A DNA stretch of 64,000 bases from Turritopsis dohrnii (Eukaryota; Cnidaria; Hydrozoa; Anthoathecata; Oceaniidae). The notes below the pieces were generated by a model that was not told where the DNA came from, did not search any database, and saw only the letters and a list, made by a program, of their open reading frames with translations. How positions within the stretch are numbered: position 1 is the stretch's first letter; every line of letters begins with the position of its first letter. Made by a program: the position numbers and the translations under genes. Of this stretch, positions 45,533-60,868 are shown one piece after another. The stretch spans positions 1,116,001 through 1,180,000 of the forward strand of contig BQMF02000005.1 of the NCBI GenBank assembly GCA_027922465.2, written 5' to 3'.

Positions 45533-46995
45533 CAGTATTTTAAATCAATGTTATTCCCCTTGTTTGTTCTTGTTTATTTGAAATCTATAATGATCAATTG
45601 TGGTGCTAAATCCATTTAGCTGTGTTTTATGTTTGCATTGACGAATTTCGCAACATTATAATTAAAGTCAGTGGTAAGGGGAGCAGGCACTCTATGAAAA
45701 ATTTGAAATAATAAGTTGTCGTCCAAAAAACGATCTGTTAAGTAGAGGTGATCCAATATTGGAAATGAAAAATTAAGTTTCCATTGAAGCAGTCATAGTG
45801 AAACAAGTGTTTCAGATGGAAGTTATATAATTGTTCTCCTTTATGAGAAGCAAGTGTGAAATTTTTTACTTTACGACACAAACACTGTTTGTTTTTCAAA
45901 AAGTGATATTATGAAATAAGTAATATTCAGAGTAAGAGCATTTCTAATAAGAAGATGAAGAAGATCATCAAATCAATTTAAAGTTGGAGACCAACTAGTC
46001 TAGCCGTCTAGCTATAGGACTATAACCCGCCTTTTTGCATAAAATAAATATTGTGTCTCAAAACTAAAAAAGTTTCATATCATTATCCTTACATATTTTT
46101 CTATTTCTGTTTTACGTGTTAATCTTGTAGTTTCAAAAGAATAATCTTACCTTTCAAAGAAAACAACAACAACGACAACATCAATTATGGGGTGACTTTG
46201 ATCAGTTTATAGGAAGTGCCAAATTACTTATAATTATATTTGGCAATGTTATTTAAGCCCCATTTATTGGAATATTAACAGACCACCATTTCTCATCTGC
46301 AATATTATCAATAAAGGAACAATAAAAACAGAATATGACAGTCAAGAACGGAATTTTTTTGAGATATACATAATTTTCTTTACATGCAGCCTCTATATTT
46401 CACGTATAAACCAAAGATTTCCAAGACTTTTAAATACAGCATAGAGTGATGGTCAATGTGAGCAGTGAAATTTTGATGTTTTTCATCATTAGTTTTGGAA
46501 GAAATGGATCGTTATGCTTGAAGAGGATTCTGATGATATTACACAAAAGGAATCTAGATGAAAATATTAAAAAATGTGAAAAAAACACTTTAATTTTGGA
46601 AACTGAAATAAACTGTTGGCATTTTATTGGTACATACTGTTGCAAATATCCCACAATTTCCATCGTTGAGGAATTTCTAAATCTATCCTTCGAATAGGTT
46701 GTTTTGTAAAGGATCTCCTGACACTCAAATCTCCGTCACCTTGATTGTGAATTTGACAAATCAAATTTGCAACATACTAAGCCTTTGTGGAATGAGTTTA
46801 TTCCCCACTTCAGAGGTGTCGTAAACAAACCTAACTTACAGTAGGGGGTTAGTTAGAAATATTTATTTTGAAACACTGAGCACTTTTCTATTTTGACTTG
46901 ATTTTAGGCAGGTATTTTCGTGTCTTTATAACTTTTGGAAAGTTTTTGAAAATTGTGATGATTGCCGTAAACATTTGCTGATAATTTTGTTATAG
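45533..46995. other. Non-coding stretch with a decayed mariner-like MITE
   Basis: 46080-46620 matches the body of the element at 43890-44814 (ggggtgactttgatcag, agtgccaaattacttataattatattt, ggtcaatgtgagcagtg, gattctgatgatatta) but lacks its ends. The remainder to 46995 should hold the first DLD exon and promoter, which I could not pinpoint. Confidence 0.45.
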
Positions 46996-49590
<2,595 letters not shown>

Positions 49591-49903
49591 AGCAATAGGG
49601 ATTTGGTACGCCGCTGTTACCACGCCTATCCATGTTCCAAAACCCTTGTGTACTTCAGATGGACCACGAATTTCTGTGACGAGACAGTGTAATATTTAAA
49701 TGTTCGATTTTGGCGCGTCATGCAATATTCGAAATGTATATAACGAAATGAGAAAAAAATTGTGATCATTGTAATTTGTTGTTTTAACCTGAGCATCTCC
49801 CTGATCCTAATCCTGCTATCCCTGCACCATTGAAAAAATTTCGTTATTTGACGAAACATTGCAAAAGTATGCCATACAAGGGTGAACAAGTATGTTTATC
49901 TGA

Positions 49904-50015
49904 CCCAGTGCGCAAAGTTTTGAAAAGCACTGTGAAGGAGTACACTTCAGAAAAATACACAGTCTCAATAAAATGTTTCTTCATCGCAGTGACTTTTGAC
50001 GATTTTACCCACTGG
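49904..50015. repeat. ~115-bp hairpin repeat, copy C (downstream of DLD)
   Basis: This is the best preserved as a full hairpin: left CCCAGTGCGCAAAGTTTTGA..GCACTGTGAAGG pairs with right TTCATCGCAGTGACTTTTGA..TTTACCCACTGG. About 35 bp of each arm pair, with a loop of about 40 nt (112 bp in all). It lies 313 bp after the DLD stop, probably in or just past the 3' UTR. Confidence 0.75.
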
Positions 50016-50688
50016 AAAGGTATGGTCATGGTTGAAAGTTATTTTCGTTTGATAAAATCGAGGCATTACGTGATGGTTTGCTCGTTAAAGAAGCCAGAGA
50101 AAGTTTTTAACAAAGTTTTTACCTTAGGTATTTGATGATCAGAGCTTGTTAGATGAACTTACAGGAGAGCAACGATTTGATCCTGGCAGTATGATATGTG
50201 AATCTGCTGTGCGGATGTACATTAAGTTATTGCCATCTTATTTGAGAATAAGAACATGCTTTTGAAAGTCACAGCAGTGAAGGGCAAACCACACCTCTAA
50301 AATGTAACATCTCTAAATCACTTTATCAGACTATTTCTGAGGATTTTAATGAGGATTAGAGAAGTGAAAGTTGAATATAGATTGTTCTTGCTCCTGTTAT
50401 CGGAATCGCAATCTTCATACGAATATTTGATCCTTTATGGATTGGGATTTCAAAAAATGAATGTTATTTTTTATTTTCCCAATATTTTAATTTTAACGAC
50501 ATGTATTTTTTCATACTTCTACTATTCTGTTTTTCTGTTTTACCAACGAAAGTGCCGCAGGTCACATGATATAGCAAGAGAATGTTATTTGCAGACTCAT
50601 CAGTTGCGTATGAACAGTGTTGTTAAAAAAAAAACACAAAAACAACTGCACGTGAGCCAGCCACTTCATGGTGAATTCATCGAAGCCT
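50016..50688. other. Convergent intergenic stretch between DLD and the K+ channel
   Basis: No gene is supported. This is where the 3' regions of the + strand DLD gene and the - strand channel gene meet; no clear paired polyadenylation signals were assigned. Confidence 0.35.
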
Positions 50689-53600
50689 TTAAACGTTTAT
50701 TTCTGATGAGGGTCGCTTGCCGGAGTTGATCTGTCGTTCAAAACTGAATGAAACGCTTGAGATTATATTCTCTAAGTCTTTGATGTCTTGCTTGGCTTTA
50801 CAGTACATATCATCAAGCGATGCGTTCATGAGTTTCGTTTGATTTTGTAATAGTTTGAAAGCGATTTGCATTTCGTTGCTGCACACCATCGGCAATCCGT
50901 TCACGCCATTCGTGTTCCCGTGAAACAATTCCGTTAATTCATTATTTAGCCGTTTAAGTCTCCCTTTAGTTGCATCGTTTATTTTAATGTCATTATGAAA
51001 AAAGAATGTCTGGTCTGTTTGCAATACATTGTAAGTATCTACTCCACGAGTGCAATCTTCAGAGGAACTCGCGTTTCTTTGTCGTAATTTGTCAGATTTT
51101 GAATTTTCCTGGAAAAAAAACAATTATATTGTTTAAGCAGCGAAGGTATCAAACAAACTTTAAAGGAAAATTTGGTACAGATGGAGAGATAAAAAAAAGT
51201 ATGGTACATATTACAGATGATGTTTTCTGTCTGCAAGGCCCTGCCTTCGCTGTTTTGCTGTTAGTTTTGGCCTAGTTATCGACAGCTAACGACCATTTGT
51301 GATGCACTTGCACGAAAATATTTAATTGATCTAAGCCATGATTAAATTCAGGGGCTGATCATATGGAGCTTTTTATCCCGTCAGGGTGGAATTAAAATTG
51401 CCCCGGGGCAGTTCTTTCAATGCCATCATATTTAATTTTTGTCCTTTCTTGCCGGGATGAATCACCCCGGCATAGATTTTTTATTGTATATGTAAAAATT
51501 TTAATAACTGCTCTCACGCGTAAAATATTATCTCGTCCCAGCTACACGGGGTAATTGTGATCATTTGGGGAAAAAAAACACCTCCCAGCAAAAATAAACG
51601 AAATTTCGGTTGGCCGGAACAGGGTGTTCTTTTTACTTTTCATATAATCAGAAAAATAAATCTAGCCAGAATTTCAGAAAAACTACGATCTTGTCATAAC
51701 GTTTCGCCTCGCCCTACTGTGACAAAACACTCCATATACCTTCCCTTTTTAAGCATAAAGATAAAATAAAACAGGGTGTGACGTGGATATTGAAAAATGC
51801 ATTGAGATATCTACACTCTTACTTCATTTATACTCCAAAGATACATAAGTGATCACGAGACCGCCCTAATACCCCACTACCTTATCAGTTTTGTTTCTGT
51901 GATTCCTCCTTTCTTAATGTTTCCTTAGATGGTACTATAACCAGATTTGGAACTTTTAATTGACAGTGCAGTTTTATATAACTAATCTTTTTATATCTTT
52001 TTATCTTATGCAACGCTCTGTCCTCAGGGGCATTGAGCACTCTGGTGACATGTGAAGCACCATCAAACCGTGGCCTAGTTGGTTCCAGGTTCAAACCCAA
52101 CACTAGCCCAGCTGATGAGCCGTGATATACGGCAAAACAAGCTTGTCCTGGGCGTTGTGTATAATCTTTTTATTTATATAAAAATCCAACAAGGTAGAAA
52201 ACTACTTTGTTTTTTGTTTTTAAAGTAAATTTAAGGACTGTAAGAATTAGAATTATTCTTTAATTCCATTTTTGAAATAATCGAGCCTTGTTTATGAGTA
52301 TTTCTTAGGTTTAAGTATCTTTGGCTTGTAAAAAAAACATAAGTCGTTTACAAGAGATACTTACTATAAAAGTCGATAGCTGTTCTTCAATAACATTCAC
52401 TTTGTGACTTAGATCTCCCATCATATTCTTCATATCTTCGATCATAAATTCTTGACTGAAGTATCCACTCACTTGCGCTGAAAGTCAGAAACATAACGTC
52501 ACATTTGGTGCATCAATAAAAACATATGTGACCGTCCATGGGATTTTGATAACAAACGATAAAACGTTATATAGTTACATAACGGTAATCCCCATATCAT
52601 TTCGATTTACTCCTGCTTTGACTTAACACATCCGAAAAGTGATTCACAAATGGTAAAATAACGGATTTTAATGGTAGCGACATATACCGTTACATGCGTG
52701 CATTTCTGGGTTCCACGTTATCGACAATGGGCTTACGAAAAGAAAATAGGTTAAGGGATATAGGGTTGGTGTCATTCAAATCTTTGATCAACGATACGCT
52801 GTAACATGCACTATCGAAGTTCTATAATATGGTTTCAGTGACGAAGTTCCAATGACTTGTGACATTTCCCGTCTTCCAGTTTAGCCACAGCGTTGTTTCG
52901 ACAATATAGATACATGAACCTCGTTTTCGATCATACTCTATCGTTTCCATGGTTATTGATCAGTAAAAAATTCCCGGAGAACAATTTTTAGTCTATTTAG
53001 CTATACATACGCCTATACATTATTAAAAATATGGTTCGAATAAAGGTTTCTCGTGATATGGAGGTTTAAACTTAAATTCGGCAAAGGTTCAATGACTTTT
53101 TAATCAAATTTTAACTTGGGAGGGACATACACGGGGTGGGTATGGGGGGAAGAGAGAAATTGAAGTTAGGAACATCTTGTCAATGACAACTGTCAAACTT
53201 ATAAACATAAATTCGGGAAAGATGTACTGAAACAAAATCTCGCCTTGAGGACGTACATAAGCATTGTATTGAAATGCGTCATCTGTCATGCGTAATTTAA
53301 TGATGAGTCAGCAAAAGATTATACATACATTCTTTGACTCGTCTCCATTCATTCACACACTTAAACATGGCGGTCTCTAAAAGTTTTGCTTTTACAATCC
53401 TCATCAAGTGTACTTTATTTTTTTGTTGTGATTTCGACAAAAGTGATTCTGCTGTTGGATCGCGTGAGCATAGATATTTGTTGACATATGTGTGATACTT
53501 ATACCACATCCCAATCGCGTTCACCGCTGTCACTTTTCGGTGTCTCGTGTGATCTAAAGATAACTATCTTCCGTTAGTAATATTACTCATTTACTTAATC

Positions 53601-56063
53601 CGAGATAATTGGCACAGTGCCAATTACTTTCGAATTATGTTCGAAATTTTCATATACGCGTCGTTGTGGATGTACACTGTGTTAAAGAAATAGGTACGAG
53701 TTTTAGGTCTTTTAGACCTTTCCCAAATTCCCCCATTTTGTGATAACCACAACAGTGTAACCTGGCCTTAAAGATTTTAATTGATTTTAACTTAATCCAT
53801 GGGGAATGAAAGTTATAAATACTATTACTAGGACAATAGACAACCTGACAAAATTTCATAACTAGCCTTTAAAATGGCGTTTAAACAGAGCACTTCAACA
53901 AATCTGGAAAAAAATCTATTATTATAAAGTTGCATCGTGTAACTTGAGCCTTAAATAACCTTGGTTTTCCACATACGCCAGTATTCTCTTTTCTCTTCGT
54001 TGAAGCATCAGCGCTTCGTTAACGAGTGATATGAACAAAGCCATTAGAAATATGCCAACTATCGCGGCTAATCCTACGGCTATTCGACCAATCATCGTTT
54101 TCGGCGTCAGGTCTCCGAAACCGACTGTTGTCATGGTTATTACCAGCATCCATATCGTATCCTTAAAGATAAATAAATAAGCGATAGGCGAGATTACTCA
54201 GGAATGTCAATATTAACAAGTGAATATTTAAATGTCAAGAATTTTAAGTGACTATTGATAATAAAATTGCACATTTTCAAAATAATTTGAGAATGCAAAA
54301 AATTATTATCTCGGGATAATCAGTACGGTAATCTCGGAAATCGTTGTCGTATTTGTTTTTTATATATTCCTAAAAGACCTTCTGAAAAGAGGCCGTCAAA
54401 GTGAAAAACACTCGAGACTGCCAAGGCTTGATCAGAAACCCTTACGAAAATTTTCTATCCAAAATATTCTCATAAAAAAACGAGTAAGGACAGTTTGTCC
54501 ACGATTGCCTACTTAACGTCTAAGCCTAAATTTTACGTAAGAGTTATAGAGGGCTGAAAGTGATTTTATTTTATATCTACAGATCATGTGATAAGTTTTG
54601 TCATCAATCTCTCTTCAAAATACGAATAAAAGCCATTTGAAGGACAGACATTTATTCCCGACAAAGAAGTGAACTTTTAAATGAATTTACAAGGCACACA
54701 TTGGCATTGACATCCAATAATTTTTTTACTACGAATCACGTGGATATGGGAGGAGAGAGAAAGAAAGTGCTTATCAAGGCCATTATGTGTTCGCGTCAAT
54801 TCGTATTAAATACCTTAATCGCGTGTTAATCTGATTTCGTCAAAAAATCTTACGCTGTTTGTCGAGTCGCATAAAAAAAGAACACTTCATGTTCCACAGG
54901 GAAGGCAGTCTAGTTATAGCATTCTTTTTGTTATCTACCTCTCACGTTCGCAGCTAAATACTGGTTCTGTGAATAATGCAATTCACAATGTTGAATTCAT
55001 AAAGAAATTTTGTGAGTGAACGAGACATTTAAAAAATAAATAAATAAATAATGATAACAATGAGGTTTCGAAAGTCAAACAAAAACAAAATCCTACCAAA
55101 TATGTGTATCTTTCCTCGAGTAGCCATACACAATAGCCACCAACAAACAATAGTAACATATAGGCAAGCAAGATCATCTGGAATGGATACTGCATGAAAA
55201 ACGTTTTGAACAAAAACATTGACGTCAGTTCTGTTTTCGTCACCGACGCTAAAAAACGAGTTGACGGGCTGTTCATCAATTCGTGTTTCTCCTTTAGATA
55301 CCTTCCCAGCAAATACAGACGTACGACAGCTATCAGCTGTAGTGTCGGTGGAAGACCGACATAACTTGACAAAAATGGCGGCACGTGTAACGAACACACG
55401 ACACATTCGAAAACAAATCTCTTCAGCAGGGTTGTTGCTCTTAAAAATGACATTTGAGATGGATAGAACTTCCGAATGATTTTTAAGTGGAACACATTTC
55501 TATAGTACATGTATAATGCCAGTATCGTACAAACTGTAAAAAAGCTTATGGATGATTTCAAAGCCGTTTGAACCAGGGTATACAGTTTGATTTTATTTTT
55601 CAATTTTTCAAAAGCCATTTTGGTTGAATTGATCCTTGTAAGTATTGTGAACAGTTTCCTTTAAAAGTCTTTTTTCCTCATAGAGGCTGACGGTGACTTG
55701 AGTATCGGCTGCCGTGAATGCTGTGGCTAAAACAGCTAAAGCAAATAAAATGGTCGCGTAGAATTTCAAATTCCTTCTTATTATTGTCTTTTGTTGTTCG
55801 GCTGATTGAAAGCCAGAAATATCCTCACGAAACCCAGCTTTTGTTGACCAAATCGTCATCTCAGCGCTGTCCTTGCCAACGAGATACGAATGAGAGTTCA
55901 AAGATTTCTCTTGCACACTCCAGCTGCATTCTCCATCTTGTTGCTTCTCCAACTCGTCTTCGTGCGACTTGCGACTTTCTCTTGTATCGCACGAACTTTT
56001 AATTCTCAATTCACTGAATGCAAATTCTGGCTTAATCATTATAATTGAGAAATTTGTACTCAA
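50689..56063 (-). CDS. SK/IK-type small-conductance Ca2+-activated K+ channel (KCNN family)
   Basis: Exons on the minus strand: about 56063-55610 (N terminus, S1), 55618-55097 (S2-S5), 54161 to about 53925 (pore, S6), 53553-53329 (calmodulin-binding region), 52477-52365 and 51108-50689 (coiled coil and tail). That makes roughly 650 residues. S1 is FYATILFALAVLATAF. Family marks are FECVVCSLHVPP, the S4-region RLYLLGRYL, the pore TVGFGDLTPKT, S6 GLAAIVGIFLMALFI, then NAIGMWYKYH and a heptad-rich tail, matching the KCNN order (IYKHT; LxSVKxxQRKL region). Odd points: the filter is GFG where KCNN proteins have GYG; S1 and S2 blocks meet in different frames near 55610 (indel or unseen mini-intron); and no standard GT donor is found after the pore exon (frame runs to a stop at 53922). 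Splice phases among the last three exons agree exactly. Paralogue identity (KCNN1-4) cannot be set. Confidence 0.82.
51330..51770. repeat. Probable dispersed repeat in a channel intron
   Basis: GC-richer segments (ccccggggcag, gccgggatgaatcaccccggc, cccagctacacggggtaa) stand out from the AT-rich intron 51109-52364. They begin with ggggctgatcatatggagc, with a weak inverted echo near 51725 (cactccatatacc). Repeat nature is inferred from composition only. Confidence 0.3.
52012..52165 (+). repeat. SINE-like repeat, copy 2
   Basis: It matches 25742-25905 over most of its length (ggggcattgagcactctggtgac; GGTTCAAACCCAACACTAG; caaaacaagcttgtcctggg). A B-box and an A-box-like TGGCCTAGTTGG are present but too close together for a normal tRNA fold. 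It lies in a channel intron. Confidence 0.5.
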
Positions 56064-58289
56064 CCCTCTGAATGTGCGTCGTCAACTCGACAAGGCTTGT
56101 TACAAACTAAGCCAGCAGATGGTCGTTCAGAGTTTGATGTAAATATGATCTCAGTAAACTAAATAAAAAAACAACTCCTACAAACTATCTGAATATGTAA
56201 TTAACTATATTGATAATATATCATGCCACGACTTTTATTTTTCTTTTTAACTGAACTGATAAAAATCAACCGCGTCGTTTCTCGGCAAAGATTATGAGTA
56301 CTATCTATAAGGCTCTTTTCACATTAAATCTTTTTTAGATACCGTTGTAAAGGCCGGTTTTTATTAGTGAGTTTTTACGGATTCTCCTGTTGACTAAAGG
56401 TTGTAAAAACAACTCAATTTGTATAAAAAGTTCTACGAGCCTTCGTCGAATTTTCAGGATGCCTGGAAGAAGTTCTCGGATACATTCTAATTGATTTCCT
56501 TATGAGAATCCAAGAAGTAGCGGCTAAGATAGATTCAAAAGTCATTTAACACAGACGAATCACCTTTTGGGACGTCTCTCGCGATAATTAACCCATTCAA
56601 TTTCTTTCTGTTTAACCTTTAAATGTTGTTAGCAGATTATCTACGTATGCCCCCATATAACGTGTAAACCATTAATTCACGAAATTAAAAGAAAAAACAT
56701 TCGTGAAATATAATCAACCTCAAACGTACATCCCTATAGTAATCTAATTTATAATCACAAAAGGGATTGGAATCCACTGAAAACCATTACTAAAACTTGT
56801 TGATAAATTTTTATAATTGGGTTATTATTCTATACCAATGTCTACCTTTCGCATCAGGAAAGCGATTGGTCACAGGATACCAGGAATAGCATGCCATTTC
56901 GCGTTTTAAATTCTTTTAAGGTATGTTTGTTATTTCCAATTCATCAAAAAACCGCAATTTTTCAGTGTTGATTGATTCAGCTAATCACATGATTATACTT
57001 AATTTCTTTGACGTCATCGTAACAGTGAATCTTACTGCTAAGCTAGGATAAATCGAATTTTTCCACTCACAGTCCTGAAGTGACACTTGTTCTCTGAGAG
57101 ATTTGTTTAACCCCCCAGGAAATTATTAAATCAAATCAAAACAGGCTTCTTTGGATCCAACTGAATTTTAAAAATTCCTCCAAGTTATTTATAGTTTTTC
57201 CTATTATGCAACTGAAAAACTTCAAAATCTTCTAAGAATTTCGTGCCCTCGATATCCAGTTTCTAATAAATATAAGAAACAATTTCTCAAATTTTGCAAA
57301 AATATTTTCATAAAGGCTCATAAAGCCTGTTTTTCATTACTTTAAAAATTCCAATTAGTCAAGTATGGGGAATATGCCGAAAACCTCAAATTTTCCCGCT
57401 AAATTTTTATCAGCAACCAATCAGAACGCATAATTATAACATTTAACAACACAGCATTTCTTTGAAATTTCAGATGTATGAACTATTAATAACTAGTTTT
57501 TTTACATAAAAAAGGTTTCTGATCATTCGTGGAACTGGAATGTGCGCATTGTGCGTTTTTCGTAAGACCTAAACATGTATCAGGACAAGATATTCTAAGT
57601 ATTCTTTTTAGACTATAATTAATTAGAAAATTGCCTGACGGTAATTAGACATCGTTTGAAATCTCATTGTACTTGATCTCTGACCTTCAACCGCTAAGTT
57701 TTTGGAAAACCTCTGTTATTTGAGTCTGCTATTTGAGGTTGTGGTCGATATAAAAAGATATAATGACTTGTTTTTTCGATCAAAAAAGCTGAGATTTCAA
57801 CAACAAAGTTTAATGAGTGTATCGCTGTCTTTAGATCTCTAAAGATATGCTAGAATATTATAGTTCATTCATATGTCACTATAGAAACGAGTCAAAACTT
57901 ACTATAATCAATTAAAATAAATAAATAAAGATTGGATTTCTTTTTAATTAATAAGCCTTTATAGCCTCTAGATTAACTCAATATTTATTTTTGTTGAAGT
58001 GCCCTCTTCAGTTTTAACATAAAAGTTGACCTTAATGTTACATCATGCCAGTTCTACTTACAGCATTTATCGCCTCGATTCTAGCTTAATGTAAAAAGAG
58101 CCTAACATATGGATAAACAAGGAAGTAAGGAAGTTATCTCGTTCGTTTAGACTGGTGTTTCATTGTAACGAAATTGTCCATATGAGATTCAGAAGTTTAT
58201 AACCTACGACTGCAAAAGAAGTACTTATTGAAGGCTGTTATTTTTTACATTAATGTTTTATAGACTCTTCTTCTTACTTATTTTTGAGA
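56064..58289. other. Intergenic stretch upstream of the channel gene
   Basis: No coding region or clear repeat is recognised over 2.2 kb. It should include the channel promoter immediately right of 56063. Confidence 0.4.
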
Positions 58290-58403
58290 GTCGGGTTTAA
58301 AAAAATCACAGCGAAGGACTTCCATTTCTATAGAAATATACACATTATTTCAATAAAGATGCTCTTCATCACAGTGACTTTTTGACGATTTTTGCCCACT
58401 GGG
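58290..58403. repeat. ~115-bp hairpin repeat, copy D (intergenic)
   Basis: From gtcgggtttaaaaaaatc, then CACAGCGAAGGA, the core ttctatagaaatatacac and tatttcaataaagatgctcttcatc, to CACAGTGACTTTTTGACGAT and gcccactggg. It is close to copies B and C over its whole length. Confidence 0.75.
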
Positions 58404-58743
58404 ATATTTGGTGAACATTGTTTGTACGAAATATTCGGAGCTTAGAAATTGGGACCTGAAAATATACATGAAGAACATCCTTATTCATTTCTGAAAAAGT
58501 TCCATGTTCATTCAGGTCATGAGAGGGTACAAAATACAAAACAAAATAAAACAAAATAAGTTTTTAAGATCATAAATTAATAGAAACATGTATTTTTGAA
58601 AAGTACTTTGGAGAATTTAATAACTATCTTCCTTTGTTAAAATTTCAATAAACTGAAGTGAGCTTAACTTGAATATATTAATAGAAGTCCTTTTCCTCCT
58701 TCATAAGAGGCTAATAAACAGATAAAATATAGTCAAAATATAC

Positions 58744-59332
58744 AAGGTGTCTCTTAAAAAATATCATCAAACTTTGAATGTGAATAATGTTATATTTGTT
58801 ATTGAAAGATAAACTTTTTATATATATATATCAAAAATGAAAGTTTCAGAAGGTGGATAAAGTCAGGAAAATAGAAAAACAACTTTTATCAAAGATTTGC
58901 ACTATTAACTATGTAAAAGTCTGTTTGCAGGTGAATGAAAAGAAATAATTTATTCAAACGATGACAGTATTTTGGAAAAAATGTTCGAGCAAAGCAAGTT
59001 TAAGCGTTTAAGTGTTCACGAAATGATATTTTTATGTATCAATTTTGTGCCTCAGCGCAAAGATTTGTATGGATTTAGGGCTTTCAAACAATAAGCCTGA
59101 TATAATTACCCTTCATCAACACTATTGTGTTAATTAACTTTTCGAAAGTAAATAGTGCTAGCCGTTGATAAAAATTGTTTTTCCTTTTTCCCTGTTTTTT
59201 TCCACCTTCTGAAACTTTAAGTTTATAAATTTAGAAAATTTTCTATCGAGTGATATAATCAAGTTTATTACAACAAGAAATAAAAAATTAATTATATTCA
59301 AAGTTTGATGATACTATTCTTAGAGGCACGCT
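58744..59332. mobile_element. Foldback MITE with TATCATCAAACTTTGAAT arms
   Basis: The ends are ggtgtctctt..aaaatatcatcaaactttgaat and the complement attcaaagtttgatgatact..aagaggca, about 45 bp each. A second inverted pair is internal (gaaagtttcagaaggtgg / ccaccttctgaaactttaa). About 590 bp, non-coding, target duplication unclear. Confidence 0.6.
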
Positions 59333-60868
59333 GTTGTTTACATAGAAAGAAATGTGTAGATGTCTCTTAATTTAGGCAAATACTGGCGCTACAGTACTGG
59401 CATTTGTTCTGGCATTTGTTATTTGTTGTTTTTGTATTTTTTGCAAAAATTTCAATACTGTTTCTTTCTCATAGTACGAGAAATGAAATTAAAACGTATC
59501 ATGATGGTTAAGTAATGTGTTCAATGTGGTCTTTGTAAGGCTTCTTTTTATTGATGTTTTTAAAGGTTTTTGTCATCATAGATACTGAACAAAATAAAAA
59601 TTTAACTTTATTAACAAAATAGTCACACCTACCTGAATTTAACTCGATGTATAAAGTTGTCAAAAATATTACGTCTTCGTATGAGTATATGTTCTTTAAA
59701 ATTTCGAGCACACACATTCTCAAAGAAAGTTCCTAACCACACTTAATCAACGTGCTTAATGAATTCATGATTTAAGCTTTGAAAGAAGTAAAAAGACAAC
59801 AAAGAAAAATAAAAATTTGTTGGTGTGTAAATGAGGTCTTAATTTACACCAGAAAAAAAAATGATCTTAAGTGTTGGACCTCGGACTTGGATCTTGTATC
59901 AGTATGTTCGGCGCTGAAAATGATTTTTTCACAGTCCGTTTTTTGAAGGACTTCCTTAACTTCTATGATCATATGTGGAATCATATATTATGTATCAACT
60001 GGAAATGCACCCAAGTGAATTTGTTGAAATTTATGAATGCTCCATTTGAGATGCAGTGACCTGATAAAAACTCCTGTCAAATAATAGTCTATAAAATAAT
60101 GAAGCAGAAAATACCGAATTTGCAAACGGAAAAAATGGAATAAAAGGCAAAATTATCACCTGCGCTGGCATTTACACAAACCTTCTGTACAAATAACACG
60201 GCATTTATTTCTTTTCTCTCGCTACTCCAGTAAAGAGGGTCAGGTTTTCCTGTACCTATGAACGTCCTTATCAAATTTCAACAAAAAGAAACTGTGCTTA
60301 ATTGGTGAGACCTTGAAAAAACCGTTACTAATGAAACGATGCATGCGATTTCAATGAAAGGCAAGATTTCTGAGATAACAAACATCTTCACTTAGAACTT
60401 TCATTTCTAGCAATTTTTTTTCCTCCCAGACTTTATCCCAAATTTGTAAAGTCTCTGGTTAAACGAGACTTTTCAATTTACTTTTGATTAATTGGAACAG
60501 ATTTTTCAGCACTTTTCACAGCGCCCCACTTTCACCACCACCCTACGCCCAATTAACGGGAACATATCGTAGTTAACGGGAATATACTGTAGTTAGCGAG
60601 AATATACAGTAGTTATATTATGTAAAGCTTACTTACTAATTTCAGGCCATCCAAACTTCACGATGTAAACCTTATAAAAAATCTGTCTGTGTTGTTGAGT
60701 ATAGTGGTTCATAAACAACTATATGCAACAAAATATTTTTCATATGAAAGTTAGAGTTATACGTACCATTTACAACAATTTACATATTCATCCAATTTAC
60801 AATTTAGTCGCTTTGTTTGAGAAATAAACAAAAATATTTTGAATAATTTATAAACTATATCTGATTTT
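59333..60868. other. Non-coding stretch
   Basis: No gene or repeat is recognised. At 60530-60615 a short tandem motif (aatatactgtagttagcgag and variants) occurs three times. Confidence 0.35.

Noticed and set aside
51330..51770. Full MITE with tgatcatatggagc ends in a channel intron
   Set aside because: The proposed right end matches poorly and no target duplication is visible; kept only as a probable repeat.
52085..52100. GGTTCAAACCC as part of a tRNA gene
   Set aside because: No acceptor or anticodon stems can be formed and the A-box-like word is only a few bases away. Better explained as a SINE-type repeat.
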